DNA of 64,000 nt from Alentia gelatinosa (GCA_950022655.1 OX465579.1:39907950-39971949), one strand, 5' to 3'. Shown: positions 46,081 through 59,951, counted from the stretch's first letter. The notes: generated from the letters alone by a model not told the origin. Numbers and translations are program-made.

Positions 46081-48778
46081 CCGGCGTACAGAGTAATGCA
46101 TGGGAAGATCGGTGGTTATTTCGCCTTTCCTTCAATAACTTGAATTTGCAATGCTGAATGATAAACACAATATCATTAGAAACAGAAATGTTGTGTATGT
46201 ATTCGCAGCACTCCAATAAGGAACTAATATACGGTTTATCTCTTGTTCGGCTAGGATTTGCCGAAGTCCTGTGATATGTGAAAAGTCGTGAACGCGTACT
46301 TGTACTCTCAAACATGGCCCTGAAAATTTACAATTGTTGTCTTATGAAACACATTTTTGCCACTTAATACGATTCTTAAAAGAGAACAAAGAAGAATACA
46401 TTTAAGGAAACCATGAAGATTTATTGATCACTGAATAATATTGAAACCCCTGCTATAATCTCTAGGGATATTTCGCGGAACTAATAAACAGATACCAGCG
46501 GATATAGATTTAGTGGTATGGTTGTTTTAGTGTCACTTTTTGCGCTTTCTGGACTACATACCGTGTCGCGAATGCCAATGAGCACTGTTTTGATTTACAA
46601 ATGGAACCCATACTGAAAAATGAAATTATAGGTCGATTAGTGATTGTTTTAATTCTGAGATGAAAATAGCATTCGTGCGAAAGACTTGATTGAGTTTAGC
46701 AGATTGGGTATCCCTTCAAGAACCACCTGCTTTGTTATTTCGTACGGTTTACTGATTCCCTAATCAACATAATTATCAACAAATCCAAATACCCCATCTT
46801 TTGTTTTATAAGCATTATATCTTTCACACGAATAGAATATATATGTCCATATTCATTATCTCCTATGCTGACAAACCAATATTATCTATGAATGATTTGG
46901 CGCATCAATCGGAACTGCTGACTCAGGCAATAACTCGATCATAGACACTTATATCGAACAAAGCCTGAAAAAAAGCTGGATTCCGAGAGCGTTATAAATT
47001 TCACGAACAACCAGACACCATCGGCACCACCTGTCACCAGAAGAACTGACATGCACGCACTTCTATCGAGACTGACGCATGTCCATGCGTGCATGTCCCC
47101 AGTGACCTGGTTTCTTGAGTGCTTTCCCATCAACACTCGTCGCCTCCCTGTTTTCCAGGGCCCCACCACCTTCAGTATCGATGATCTGTTTGAGCCTCTC
47201 CTACCACGTCCTATCGGGGTTCTGCCTAATGGGGCGACAAGTGTAGTAAATGCCACCCCGGAAATTAGATACTACATCTCAGAGATTGCTCCAAAATCGC
47301 ATTGCTTTCCTCCAATATCTACAAGTATCTAGAATCTCGTATACGAACACAACATATGGCATAGGGGAATTTCGACCAGAGCTTTCCTAATTTTACACCA
47401 GAGGAGAATACCCTTGATTTTCCGGAAGCCTGGAACCGATTGGAGCTTCCCCATACTTATTCAATGAAGAACAAAATGCAAAATCTACCGACTTTCCATC
47501 TAATCAAGACATCGAAAGCCTTTGTTCAAATATATTGTCGCCCTTATGCTCCTTCAGTTAGGTACACAATTCAAGGATATTTGTATTCGAGGAGATTTGA
47601 GCGTTTTAGGACTGAAAGATATTGGCATAGCACTGAGGAGATACCTTACCCAGCAACGTAGACATTTGCTCCTCTGAGTCAATTTCCTGCAAAAAATATC
47701 CAGTCCTAAAGATACTATTCCTTCAGAACCAAATCTGTGCAAGTGTTGTGCACTTGGCGCTGCAATGTGTCTTGGCATTGTTCCCCTATCTTCTGATGAC
47801 TAATGACACCTATTCCTGATCCCTTACTAACGAGCAGGCGCTGGGCCACTGACCTCGGATTCCCAAGAGGCACTAATTAATTTTCTCGCTTTCCCTTTCC
47901 CATCATGATTTTAATGAGAACGAGATGATCTTGGGTCTGTGATGAAGTCAGCAGGGGAAAAGGCTGATAATCTGATGTGACGTCTCAGTCGCTGATCCGA
48001 GGTCTGTGGGGTGAGGCTTCCAGTACTGTTATGGACATTTCAGATTGATAGATCATGATGAATGTGCGAGGAATTGCATCTCTACCGTCTCATTTCTACA
48101 AAGACAGTGGTTTTATCATAAGAAATCTGTCCATGATAAGGGAAATTTTAATTCAGAATAGCTACGACTCGGAGTGATTAAACAACAGGTTGATTTTGGG
48201 AGTAAATTAATTTGTTCACTAAGTTCTCTCGTCATTATAGACAAATCACAATGAGTACATAAGTCAGTGATACAGCGACTATTTCAATCAAGTAAAACTG
48301 TGCGAATTATAGAATCAAGTATGTCAACGAAATGGAATGGAATTAACATTATCTTGCTCAAATATAGTCCTGTTTATTGTCTGTATTTTTATATGGTAGC
48401 AGACGATGAACTTCGAAGAACTTGGAGAATATACCCGATCAAAATATAAAGGAACAGATAGAATTCAGGCACACTGACTGTGTCAACTTATAATCATACA
48501 CCTAGAAATCATTAGAAACTCCATTTTATTATTTTAGAACTTGCTTTTTCGAGAATGAAAGTTGGCACGTGGTATGGAGGGATGTATGATTACTCGTTCT
48601 TCACTCAGTGACGAACGGAATCCGTACTCCCGTCAGTAAAAGTGAGACATTCGACCACAGGTCCATGATAATAAACCATAAATTAGGTATACATTACATG
48701 CTATGATATTGATATGAGTGACACCACATTGATAAAGATCCAAGGCGTGTGCATATCTCCACGACATGAAATTTCTTG
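46081..48778. other. No supported gene
   Basis: At 47045-47330 frames are open on both strands over about 230 bp, with protein-like composition but no identifiable domain; a decayed retroelement or an exon are both possible. Confidence 0.35.
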
Positions 48779-48958
48779 ATTGAAGGCTATGATATCTCTA
48801 TGTAGAAATATCAGAGGGACAAACTGCGGGACCCTTACAATACCGACAGCAGAATATTGACATTATAAAATGACATTTTATTGAAGGTTATGATATCTTT
48901 ATGTAGAAATATCAGAGGGACAAACTGCGGGAACCATAAGATGCCGCCAGCAGAATAT
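48779..48958 (+). repeat. Near-tandem direct repeat (about 80 bp, two copies)
   Basis: Copies at 48779-48858 and 48880-48958 share ATGTAGAAATATCAGAGGGA and CAAACTGCGGGA and end in CAGCAGAATAT. A few substitutions separate them. The start of a third copy (ATTGAAGGTATA) follows at about 48958. Confidence 0.8.
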
Positions 48959-49977
48959 ATTGAAGGTATAGGGTATTAGTCGATGTACTACCACTCATAT
49001 ACAGGAGTGTATCGTGTATGTTTGGCATGCTGGAATGACCGATCACAGTCTGCTATCAACAAAATCGGGTCTGCAAACCGTTTGCAGAGCGGTCCAACAG
49101 AATGATCTGTAATAACCTTATCAGTATCGACCAGTAATTCCGATGCCATATAGCTTCAAGATTTCAAACCTACTCATCCCTCAATCCATGGCAAAGCGTG
49201 TGATACGAGAGTCTATTAGTTTAGCCTAGGCAATCAGGGATCTAACAGTCGAAATGGAGGCCTCAATGGTGTATATAGAAAGTTGGGGGCCTCGGGTATA
49301 TATAAGAGTCCTGATGGACACTATCGCGTGGTACAGCGCTGTTGGCTGGTATAGAGGACGGTGACATCAAAGAGACCAAAGTGTGGTCAGTCCATCGTGA
49401 TCACGGCTCCTCTGGTGGGGCTCCTCCAGCCGAACAAACTACTTAGCCCGGCGCTAACTACCGCGGCAAATTTGATCGCCCTCTCACAGAGATCGTGTCC
49501 TTAATGTGATTTCCTGCCCCGGTCCTGCTGGCCAGGGCTTGTTCCGGCACAGAGTCGTATTGATCACCGCTAGATGAGGCCAGGGAATATTGGGTAATAT
49601 GTCCACAATGCCCTACCCAAGGAAGGGCAAGGAGGGCAGGAGTAGGGCAAGGAAAATTCGAAGGGGTACTGTGAAGACTTACAGAAATACCACACTGGGC
49701 CTGGGACCAAAAATGTGCTCGCTTGAGTTTCAGAAGGAGAGCATCACGTAGGTTTTTCAACTGATAAAAGGTATTTGATAAAAGGTTTCAATTTTGTCTT
49801 CCGGAATCTCTACTTAGTTCTCTACCAGTTCCATGTAGTTCTTAAGGAAAGTGGTATCAATTCCTAATGCCCAGCTCACGTTGTACGACCGGAGGTACCC
49901 AGTTACGCCCAGTGGCAACCTAGAGGTACCTTCAAGCTCAGAGGGCCACAGTGTGAACTGCACACTTCCCCCTAGTC

Positions 49978-50090
49978 TGCGACTGGGCGTACCAGGTAAT
50001 CCCAGTCGCAAGCATTTTGAACACCAAACGTGTTTGAATGATAGTCAGGACCGCTAGTAGCCGACTGGGCGTACCGAGGTATGACCAGTC
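49978..50090. repeat. Pair of related short hairpins
   Basis: TGCGACTGGG (49978-49987) pairs perfectly with CCCAGTCGCA (50001-50010). A second hairpin, GACTGG/CCAGTC (50063-50068, 50085-50090), repeats the same left arm and the loop start GCGTACC. The two look like a duplicated unit of about 80 bp. Confidence 0.6.
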
Positions 50091-50094
50091 ACAA

Positions 50095-52260
50095 GCTTTC
50101 TAGTCGCTTTTGGATTTTCCTCACTGCTTTGAAATATTGCTAATGTTAGAATTATTCTAAGGGTATCTAACATATCCATATTTACAGTTTCATACTGTAA
50201 ACTGACCGTAGATTAGGTGGATTAGGGTTCGATACCGTGATACCATATATATGGCATCAAACTATAGGTACGTTTAAGGTAACATACCATCCACGCTTAC
50301 AGTACTATCCCGTACAATTTACTGACATTTTTTTTTTACTTTACAGTGAATGATGACTCGAGGCATGTGGTTCACCTGGTATTGCCTGGGGGCATCATGC
50401 TACACTTTAATTGTTGATGCTTCTTACTAGCACCCCGTAATACCTCATATAATACCTGATATCTTATCATACCTCATCATACCTATCTTATCAAACACCA
50501 GTCCTACAATACAAGGGATGCTGAATGACATCAGTACCACAGTCTTCCTCTTCTACATACAACTCACACAATACAACGCGAACCCCAAAGGTCCTTATGG
50601 TCCATTCCCATATTCGCTCTGCCCTCGTTTCCCTGTTTTATCCTCTTTTTCCCCAAATCCCAGATGGAATCTAGAAATGGACTTTTCCTTTCAAGGACAC
50701 AAAGCTAACCAGCAATCGATGTATACACACGAGCCTGCAGCTCCCAGCGACACAACAGCTGCCTACCAATTTCTATTGTCATGTGGGGATCCTGTGCCCT
50801 GGTGCTGCCCCATTACCTGTCGCGGAGCTGGATCGGGGGTGGGGGGTGGAAGGAGGGAAGACGAAAACTTTCCCATAATGAGATTACTCCAGTGACATAC
50901 GCCAGCTTCTTATTCCGGTGCCACAGGAGCAGCGGACAATTTCTTCTAAGTGACGAACGAGGTACAGTCGACACAGCATGGGGTGAAAGCCAACAACAAC
51001 TGAATGGTTTATCGACCAATTTGTCGTGTTGCCAAAAAAACATACCACTTCGCATTCGTTATCTACGGGGGTCCCCGCCTTTTTATACATGTTAGAGATA
51101 TTTCGTTCATAATGTAAAACGAATATGTCGGGCTGTGTTTCTGGTTGTTGCCAACTGCTATTAGATAAAGCAGTTACATATATACACAGCTACCTCCGAT
51201 GACCAGATTGACCAAAAGAGTGGATAACATTGTTGACCTCTACTTTAAATGGAAGATACTAAATACAGACATTCAATACATAATTTCATCCAATAAATGT
51301 CGAAACATTGGCGGTTGATATATCCAAATAAGTGATATTGGTTACCAACTGAATCAAACACCTGACAAACATTTGTACCATCCATTGGATATCATCTCGT
51401 TTTACCATTCAATGGATCTATGAAAACAAAAAGATTTCTACATTATTTTAGTAGATCTTCGGGTTAGACATGTGTTTACAGAATATATTAAAAATTATTT
51501 AAAAATTACTTCAACATATTGTTCTCCCAATTCAATTTCATGACTTTTCAGTTATGTGCAAAAAAATCTCACCGCGAAAGTTGTATGCTGCTCATATATC
51601 GTGACGAAAATAAATCTTTGAATAACTTAGTCGGGATTCTCAATTTATCCGCCGTACTTGCAGGCTTTGAAGGAGTCCTTTAACAACGAACCAATGATGG
51701 CAGGCGTCGGTTGTAATTAGGCATCAGACAGCTGGGAAAATCTAGCGCATTGTCCAGGGTTCCTGGTGCCTCGGTACTCCTCCCCCACCCCGCCGCCGAT
51801 TTACCGGTTGGAATATTACCTTCCCACGGAGCACGGCCAGGGTCAGAGGCCATGCAGGGGTTCTAACTCTTCACCCTGGAAACCTCTCACTATTATCCTC
51901 ACGTTCCACCTCTCCAACCTCTGCAATATGTTCATCTGGTCTGAATGCAACCAGTGTCCACAAAATATCACTTCTATAGTAATATCAATACGTCAGGGAA
52001 TACACGTGTTTATATAAATAGAGAACGGGAATATAAGGACAGAGGTTCGAACAAAAACCTGGAAAATACCCTTCGTCATTCAGTATAATTTACGCAGGTT
52101 CCATATACTCTACACATTTCGCCTTCATCCCACTTTCTCCTCGAGAAGCAGTGGCTTTCTCCATCTCTCTCGTTGTCTCTCACTCTCTCACCTTCACTGT
52201 TCTCACACAACCCGCCTCAGCTATGCACATCTCCTCCAAACAGAAAAAAGAGACGAGGAA
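50095..52260. other. No supported gene
   Basis: GC-richer stretches at 50560-50900 and 51760-51930 carry frames up to 125 codons with no recognised motif. Nothing was called. Confidence 0.35.
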
Positions 52261-52264
52261 AGAA

Positions 52265-52281
52265 CTGCCGCCCCCTGCTGG
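52265..52281 (-). promoter_or_regulatory. CTCF-like motif
   Basis: The minus strand reads CCAGCAGGGGGCGGCAG, very close to the deeply conserved bilaterian CTCF core (CCASYAGRKGGC). It lies in a GC-rich, promoter-like patch. Confidence 0.5.
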
Positions 52282-52306
52282 CCAGCCTGCGCCGCGGTCG
52301 GACTGA

Positions 52307-52462
52307 ATGGCTACTAATAGCACGGCCATAATGTCTCCTGCCCTTCTTCCCCAACCCCAACCCCACCCTCTCCCACCAGGGTTACCGCTAATTGTAGTGG
52401 ATGCGACTCTGCTTGCTCTGAAGGAAGCAGCAGAACTCGCAGGCAAGCAACGAATACGGTGA
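52307..52462 (+). CDS. Small ORF or first exon (51 codons)
   Basis: The ATG at 52307 directly follows an in-frame TGA. The first half is P/Q-rich, and the second half, starting near residue 25, is GLPLIVVDATLLALKEAAEL, an amphipathic, protein-like stretch. It ends at TGA 52460-52462. CAG|GCAAGC at 52441 would also fit a GC-AG-type donor after the codon for Ala, so it may be a first exon. The minus strand of the same patch is also open (52180-52446) and ends at AAG|GTGAGA, so the coding strand is uncertain. No family is recognised. Confidence 0.3.
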   Translation: MATNSTAIMSPALLPQPQPHPLPPGLPLIVVDATLLALKEAAELAGKQRIR

Positions 52463-53139
52463 CCCGACCAATTGTTTTCCTCTGAAGAAAATTACTTATG
52501 TTTCACATTTTTCTAAAGGCTAAACACCAAGCACCGTATCGTTTCTGGCTTTATAGGATGATTTATGTATGCATGTCTGGATGTATTTGTTTTCAAAGTA
52601 ATCCTCATTTCTGTTTCAGGTTTCAGATTTCAATGGCTTTTTTATCAGTTTCAAAAATTGTTCCCATTTTATCTGTTCACGTGGCAGAAATTGATTGATT
52701 GATCAATAAAACAAAAATATTAGGTGTTTATTCAGAGATTTAAGTATAACTTTGCATGCATGGTTAATACCTATTTACTGATATTTGAAAGATCCGTCTA
52801 AGGATTCAAAGTCTGCTGAGAGATGGTAGCTTCAGGTACTCGAGGTAAATTGCCTTTCTGGGCAAGTAATTCAGCAACACCATGAAATACCTCTGTCATT
52901 CTTAAGTTATAAGCCTGTAAACATGTTATACTCCAGAGTTAACTATTCTAGTTTTCCGAGGTCTATATATGGTAGGGACGCGAGGACGATATCAGACAGA
53001 GGAAATAATTGATGAGACAAAATACTGATTTTCCTGTCGGCTTATGTCTGTTTTAAGCAGAGATGAAGGTCACAACGTTTAAGGGTTCAGATCAGTAGCA
53101 GATTTCACTGAAAATGGCATAAACCTATAGTGAATGAGT

Positions 53140-53990
53140 GTTGCAGAAAGGTCCTCACTCTTTTTGAGCGTGGGCTCACATATACTGCCTAAAGGTTTTA
53201 GTGGTAACATAGATTTTGAGCTTGCTGATAAAAACTAGCCCTTCACAATCTGCGTGCTGACAATGTGATATTGGTAAAGTAGCAGCGTGTCAGTGTCTCA
53301 GTATCTTAGAGGAGCGACCATGACCAATTACTGGAAACTAAAGCAACTCATTGACCTACAGTAGGTTCAGGGCTTTTTTACATTTTCTCATCCCATATTC
53401 TATTTGTGGTTTAAAGGATTACTCTCAGAAAGTTCACCTCTGTTTTCACAGATATTTTGCTGTCATGTAAGAGGAGGTTTGCTTTGTGCGCACATACCGT
53501 CTTTCTACAGGAATGGACACACATTGTTTTGGTTTGGGAGAATCTGAAACCCTTTTCATTGGGAAACAGAAAGGATGCAACCTTGAGATAATCCCATTTC
53601 CTGGTAAACCTGATCAGAGAATGTTGTACCTACACATACAGTTAAAACCCTGTTGGCAAGGAAATTTGACATGAACATAGACATTCTCCCTACAGACCTA
53701 GTCTGTGTATCTTTTGCAGGATACCATACTTCCATGTGGTATCATAAGCTTTCTCTAGGTCAAATAACATGTTCACTTCTGGTCCAACCTTCTCTGATGA
53801 GATTCTCCACAGTAACAAGGTTGTCACATGTGCTTCTATTTTTCCAGAAACCTGCTTGGAGAGGGTTCAGGTGGTTATCAGATTCCAGAAACCAGATAAG
53901 CCGATTGTTCACCATTCTCTCCATGGTCTTGGCAATGCAACTGGTCATGGCTATGGGTCTATATCTTGATGGAAGGCTATGAGTTCAGTC
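53140..53990 (-). pseudogene. LINE (Jockey-type) reverse transcriptase remnant, palm deleted
   Basis: In minus order, the pieces are SRYRPIAMTSCIAKTMERMV and NPLQAGFWKNRSTCDNLV (about 53975-53800), then FDLEKAYDTTWKYGILQKI, then FLANRVLTVCVGTTFSDQVYQEMGLSQGC (all RT palm-entry motifs of Jockey-group LINEs). The expected YVDD segment is absent: the frame passes from the SQG block straight into a K-T-K-T-M-C-V type segment (about 53540). Shifted C-terminal pieces continue to about 53140. It is a decayed, internally deleted copy. Confidence 0.85.
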
Positions 53991-55862
53991 TATGCATATA
54001 TGCCATGGCCAGAATTAGAACCTATGAGATCCAAACTAATACTTTGTATCCCATAGGCAATTAACAAACTGCCCCTACAATTATATCCTTATCCTATAGA
54101 CAATCGTCTTTATAGCACTGTCCCTTGTTTCTTGTATCTCTGTAAATCTCAACCCATCTAAATATTGGTTTGGCATACAAATTATGGCTGATTGTTCATC
54201 TCACTATACTATTAATGAAAGACGTTTGCATGTGTATTATTCCGAGAGTACTATGCTTTTTTAGCGTCAGAGTATGGGATTTTACTTGATCAACTTGGTC
54301 TCTCAGCTGATCTTCCCTGCACCATTTAATCAGTGAGATGAAAATAGGGATGTGTTTTGTGCCACTCCTGTTCAATTCTTTCATTAATTTACTACACACA
54401 GACAAGTAAGCATGTTTCTGCAACAGTGTACATGTTATACCATAAGATAACATGCACCGAAACACTTATGTTATTTACTTATGTGGTAAAACAGATGTTC
54501 AAAGTTGTTTTAGAAAATATAGATTGACTGTGAAACGCCATTGGCATCAATAATTTACAGATTATTATTGAAATTTGATTGTGCGAACCATATCATAGTC
54601 ATATATCAAATATGGTATGATATTATGTGCAATATCTAATACATGTTAACTGTCTATGATATGCACTCATGTTTATTCATCGTGAATAGCAGTTCATTCA
54701 GCGCAAGTCCCCCTTCAAGCCATACCAACATGAAGAGCCTATATAGCAAGCAATAAGTATGTGCTACTCATTCTCTATAAGTTGGCAGGCCATCAGTATA
54801 GTGCTCCCCTCTCACCAGAGTCCTGGCTTCTCGGCTCAACTCTATTTCCCTCTTGTCAAATTCCCCTACGCCCATCTCCCTATCACTTGAGCTCATTTCA
54901 GCAAATCAAATCGCACCAAATAGGCGCATGAGAACATGGCCGTATGTATAGTACGTCATCTGTGGAGGCCAATACGTCTGAAATGCAGAGATGGCGCAGC
55001 ATTAGCTCCTTGACGAGTAGCGGAGTGAACATTATAACTCACTAATCACTTGTGAAATTATGTTACATATTAGAGCTATTATTAGCTATTATACTATTCC
55101 TGATATGCCCCCAAAATGAGGTGGAGAAGGATGAAATGCCCTGTTGTTGGTCAAGTGCGTAATGGTCCAGAAGGGGCCCAAGTTGGATGCTGGATCAGTA
55201 TATTTGTCTTCATCGCCTAACTATGAGGATAGCGTCTCACGAAAATACACTTGGATGCCTACAAATTATAATACACATGTGCAGGCTTGTTATTTCATGT
55301 AGAGAAGTAAGACCTGGAGAAAGGTTCCACTGCTGACTACTATAAACAAATATTTATCATATGAGTGGCTTTTTGTTTTAACACAGGACTCAGATGTCCG
55401 CTTAAATGCAGGACATCAAATCGCGAGTATTCAAATAATGCCTTCTACTCAAAGAGTTGTCGAGGGCCGCGGCTGTGGGGGTCAGTAAAAGAGAGCTGTG
55501 TAGTGAAAGGAAACCTTTGATCAAATTTCTACATTTTAGAGAAGATAGTGCATTAAAGCTTATTGTGAGACTCTTTAGTATTAAGTTTGACTATTCAAAG
55601 TGAGCAAAATAGGAAATGGAGTTATGGGCGCTTCAAATGGAGCTACCACATGCAATTTGGTTATAACTGTATACGTTGAGAAAGGAAAGGAAAGAGAGCA
55701 ACAAAAGGAGGGAGAGGCATTGACAGTCTGAATCCCCCTGCTAAAAACAACTGGATCGCAATCATTGGTGATTTGCCTTTAAATCTGTTTGGTATTTAAT
55801 TGATTTGACACCCTAGACTTGTGCCACTACATATTCAACCTCCAACATTTTGTCACTCCAGT

Positions 55863-55913
<51 letters not shown>

Positions 55914-57819
55914 TATATGACTTCATCATGATCTGCATTCCCGCTGTATACATCCTTGCGTGAATGTGTGGAAAATATACTTATTCAGATCTGTTCCAGT
56001 TTCATTGCAGGTTATTCTCCAGGCTGACACTGTTAATAATGCGCTCAACCTATACTCTCTCTATCAAAATACCACATCTGTGTGTTCTTAAGCATCTTGC
56101 AGGTGGTTCTGGCATACAGTACGTGAGTTGCTCCATTTAGCACGGTTAACGCTCCTCGTAATTGAATTAGGGTTGCAGAGGTTGGGACCGGGTGGTGTAA
56201 CTTCAGTATGACCCAAGAACCGAACCAGGCTGGAAGGCACCGGAGCCTCATGCCAGTGAGGAATGATAATAAAAAACACGGTTTGGGTTTCTGCTACCGG
56301 CGCATGCGTCTTGGCACCGGTCTCCACTCCCCCGACAATTCGGCTGAGGGCGGCCCCGGGTCGTAGCAGTAGGAGGCGGGAATAGCTACCGGGCGGGAGT
56401 GGGGGTTGGAGATAAGATATCTATCTAGTCTGGGCAACAGGCTAAGCGCCCCAGGCTAATTTCGCATAGACCACAGAACGTCAGAGGGAGCAGCAGAGGT
56501 TGGACTGTCTGAGGGGTGTAAAAATGGAAACGGCCACAGTGCTATAAACATATAGAAAGTTACACCGTCACTGTTTAGGTCCATATACACACTCTGTATT
56601 TGTGATTTCCCAGAAGGAGGCGGAGTCCACTGGGTCTATAGACGAGAAATAAACCTTGGTAAAAGGTTTATTTGCTGGATTCTGTAAGTCTATTAAGATG
56701 ATCTCAGCATTGCTGTCACAATATATATGCTAGTTTGATTAGTGTGTTGTGTTGCTTCAGGAAATAATTTGTCATTATTACCATTCGTCATGTAAATAAA
56801 GGTTCTCTCAAGTAACTCTGGTGGTGGTGGGAATCGCTGAACGTGTAATATTAAGGGTGTATCACCCATCTTGTCAACAAGGCGGACTACTTATATTGTT
56901 TATGTTACTAGAAGTTATTTATTTCTGACAGGGCCTGTGATGGCGCCACAAGTATATGGGTTTACTTCCTCGGGCAAGTCATCTTACTCGAGTCAAAACA
57001 TGAGATGTGGCGTGGATATGGACAGATATTAACGTGTACTACCTGGCGGTCATTTTATCCCACCTTCTTTCTACACTACATATCATTTGATATTTTTATT
57101 TGAGATGGTTATTAATTTACAAGCTTCTATTATGTATATATGTCACCGCTATATTACATGTAGTTTATGGGTAAAAATGCGTTCACAAAAACCAAGATCA
57201 TCCAGCGATCCTGAAATGTTTCTTTACCCGCTTTTTAAGAAGAAAGGGTGTATGGTAGTGTTTGGGGCCATCCATGAAGTATGAAGTGGTGTCATTGGGG
57301 GGTTTGTGTGGCGCTCTTTGTGATTCTGGCGGCATAATTCTAAGAGGGTAAGCCTTTCACGTCGACAACCTCTAGGAGTCGCATATGTCTTCTCTACCTC
57401 CTCCACAGATGCCTCACTGTTGCCAATCTTTGTTGCTCTAACCAGTGGCCGAGCTTTCTAAAATGCCAGGCTCCCTTTTTGTGAGTTGCACCCGACACTG
57501 AACTTCATTTTAGGAGTAAATCCTTAGCGGACGGGCGGACTCGGTAAATGGTAGTAGGCTTGTTTGTCAGAAGAAAGTCTACCAACTGTTTTGCAAAGAC
57601 CTAGATTTATAGGTCGTACACACGCCGTTTGTTGTCTTAAAATGTACTCAGATATAGTCAGCGCCTGGGTGGCATCTCCACAAGACATTAAACAGAGAGG
57701 GAATCAGAACTATGTGTCTATGGATCTCCTTTTGACTTAGTCTAATTAGGATCTACATTCTTTCAGACAAGAAAAGACCGCTTTACTTTCAAAAGATGTT
57801 TTAGAAGGGAGGAAACAAT
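53991..57819. other. No supported gene
   Basis: Holds a (TA)n microsatellite (annotated separately) and a GC-rich stretch at about 56130-56640 with G-rich motifs and short frames, none recognisable. Confidence 0.35.
55864..55918. repeat. (TA)n microsatellite
   Basis: About 55 bp of nearly pure TA dinucleotide with two TTT interruptions. Confidence 0.97.
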
Positions 57820-57829
57820 GTGAATAACA

Positions 57830-58010
57830 TATCTATTTCAAACTGACTTAAAATATTCGAATTTCTGTTAAACGTGATTGTGAGATATTGTAGAGCATTA
57901 ACTGTCCTTTGTAAGGTAACATTTAGCATGATTTGCTCCGCGGACGGGGTTGAAACCCATGATCTATGCATTTGATACTGACAGCTCTGACTACGAGCTG
58001 TTATCGATGT
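57830..58010 (-). mobile_element. tRNA-derived SINE
   Basis: On the minus strand an A-box-like AGCTCGTAGTCAGAGC (57984-57999) is followed about 40 nt later by a B-box-like GGGTTTCAACCCC (57946-57958) and GTCCGCGG, the spacing of a tRNA-related Pol III promoter. Downstream, ACCTTACAAAGGACAGTTAA resembles the conserved central domain seen in many animal SINEs. No poly(A) end or target duplication was identified, so the 3' limit is approximate. Confidence 0.55.
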
Positions 58011-58693
58011 GCACATCCCAACCAATCCACTATTTAAGTTAACCCTTGGTAGCAAGACATGATCAAAATGTAATCTCGGTCTTCACACTATAATGATTTA
58101 ATGAAAACGACAGGCAATCAAGTGTGATCGTTTTATCACCAACTGACCTGCAGGAGGAAAAGCAGAATCTACAGATGTCAGAAAGCAAATTTATTTTCAG
58201 TTATTTGATCTTCCCCATCAAATAAAGCCTGACAGCTGATTGCTCTATTAGTCTCCCAAAAGCCTTAGTGGAAAACCGGCCTCATATGCGAAACTATTAT
58301 TTACTTATCATAAATTTAGATAGACGGGGCATGGCTCTATAACATTGTGTTAATTTGTGTGAACTTAAGATATGTTTGCCTTAGGAATATTCTAATTCTC
58401 TTAAAGGGACCGACAAGTTTGAAAAATAATATTTTACTACTTTTATATATCGAAAAAGTAATCCATACGTCCCTAGACGAAAACTCTACCTACATCCCTT
58501 TAGGAGCCAAATCAGTCTATTGATGCATTTGGAAAACTGACCATTCTTCTTTATGTCAAATAGGGAGTATTTGCGTGTATCCCCCCGCCTTCTATGTGTC
58601 AACGCTCGTTGCACTCTGTTCCCGGCCTCTTCGCGCCCTCAGTCAATGGTTTCTAACCGAGCGTAGTCCTGCGGTTAATTCCAGAAATAGGTC

Positions 58694-58757
58694 ATGGGAA
58701 TTTCTCCAGAAAAGTCGTCATCGCAATTATTCTTCATCTTACATTATATGAATCCAG
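58694..58757 (+). other. Weak first-exon candidate
   Basis: An ATG at 58694 opens 21 codons plus one base to CCAG|GTAAGA (donor at 58758). The upstream 150 bp are GC-richer than the surroundings. The peptide has no signal or motif. It may be a 5' untranslated exon or chance. Confidence 0.2.
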
Positions 58758-59951
58758 GTAAGAGCTTAAGGTCTTCTTATCACATCGTGATATATGGTAA
58801 ACCAATATACTAACAGCCATATTGTTCAGAGAAGACATTTTCTATCGAAGGATGGTTTGATTTGAAATTGAGTGGAGAAAATTCTCCACACTGATTTTAG
58901 GAACTGGCCCCAGGCATTGTGGCAGAACAGCGGGAGGTCGTGACCTGGGCTTCAGGCCTTTCAACCATCACGTTACTCCCAACCCCAGCCCCTCCCACTC
59001 ACCCCAGTTCTATCTACCGATCGCGTTGACATATTGATATCTACTGCTCAACAGGCAGGGGCAACGACAGGGGTATGCTGTCAGTGAGGCCATAAATTGG
59101 TCAACGCGGTGCCAGTCAGTTGAATCAGCCACGCGCTTCTTACGTTGGTAAAACAAGTAAGTTGAGTACCTAGAAAAAGGCCGAATCTAATTTGTCAATG
59201 TTTTCACAGAAGGTAACATATTGTATAGTGACTTTGCTGAATAACTTTCCTTTGTACATGTATATGGAGAAGTTACAGTTTTATGTAGATTGCAACTATA
59301 ATGATCATACATCATTGATCTAGAACGGATAGAACACACTGATTATAGGTGTACGTGAAATAGGCCCTTAGCCACTAGGTTACTCAAGAGCTATACCAAT
59401 TTCTGGTTCTCATTCCATGTTGCCCAATGAAAATGATAGCCCTTGAAAATATACTTTTATATAAGCATAGATAATCGTCACTTTATTTTATATATGACAT
59501 ATTGTATTACTGGTGTATTAAATCATAGGTTATCTAGAGGCTTTATCGATCGGAAGTGATTGATCCCAGAAATAAAAAGAGAAAACGATGATATTTGTCC
59601 ACCTCTTCCGTCGACTAAGTACCGTGTGTTTGTCTGTCACTTTACCCCTCAATATGATTTGTTGAGTGATGAGCGCTGCTTCAGCTTTCTCTCTCACACG
59701 TTCGTTTTCCTAAGCTTGACCTGGCCTCTTATTGCTGAGCCATAGCGGGTCACAACAACAAACTACTTCAGAGCTCTGTAAAACAAATTTAGTTCAGAGT
59801 GCTGAACCGAGACGACAGGTGCCTGCTTGACAAAGAGAATACGTACAATTCACAGGTCGGCTTGTAAATGAGAAGGTATCTACCATTTCGATCTAGATTT
59901 CCCATGGGGAAACAACACTTTGAAGACCGAGGAAATGAATGCCTTACTCAC

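Noticed and set aside
47045..47332. Open frames on both strands as a gene or LINE piece
   Set aside because: No ordered RT or endonuclease motif and no splice pair; strand cannot be chosen.
50221..50240. GGTTCGATACC as a tRNA B box
   Set aside because: No A box at the right distance upstream and no cloverleaf arms.
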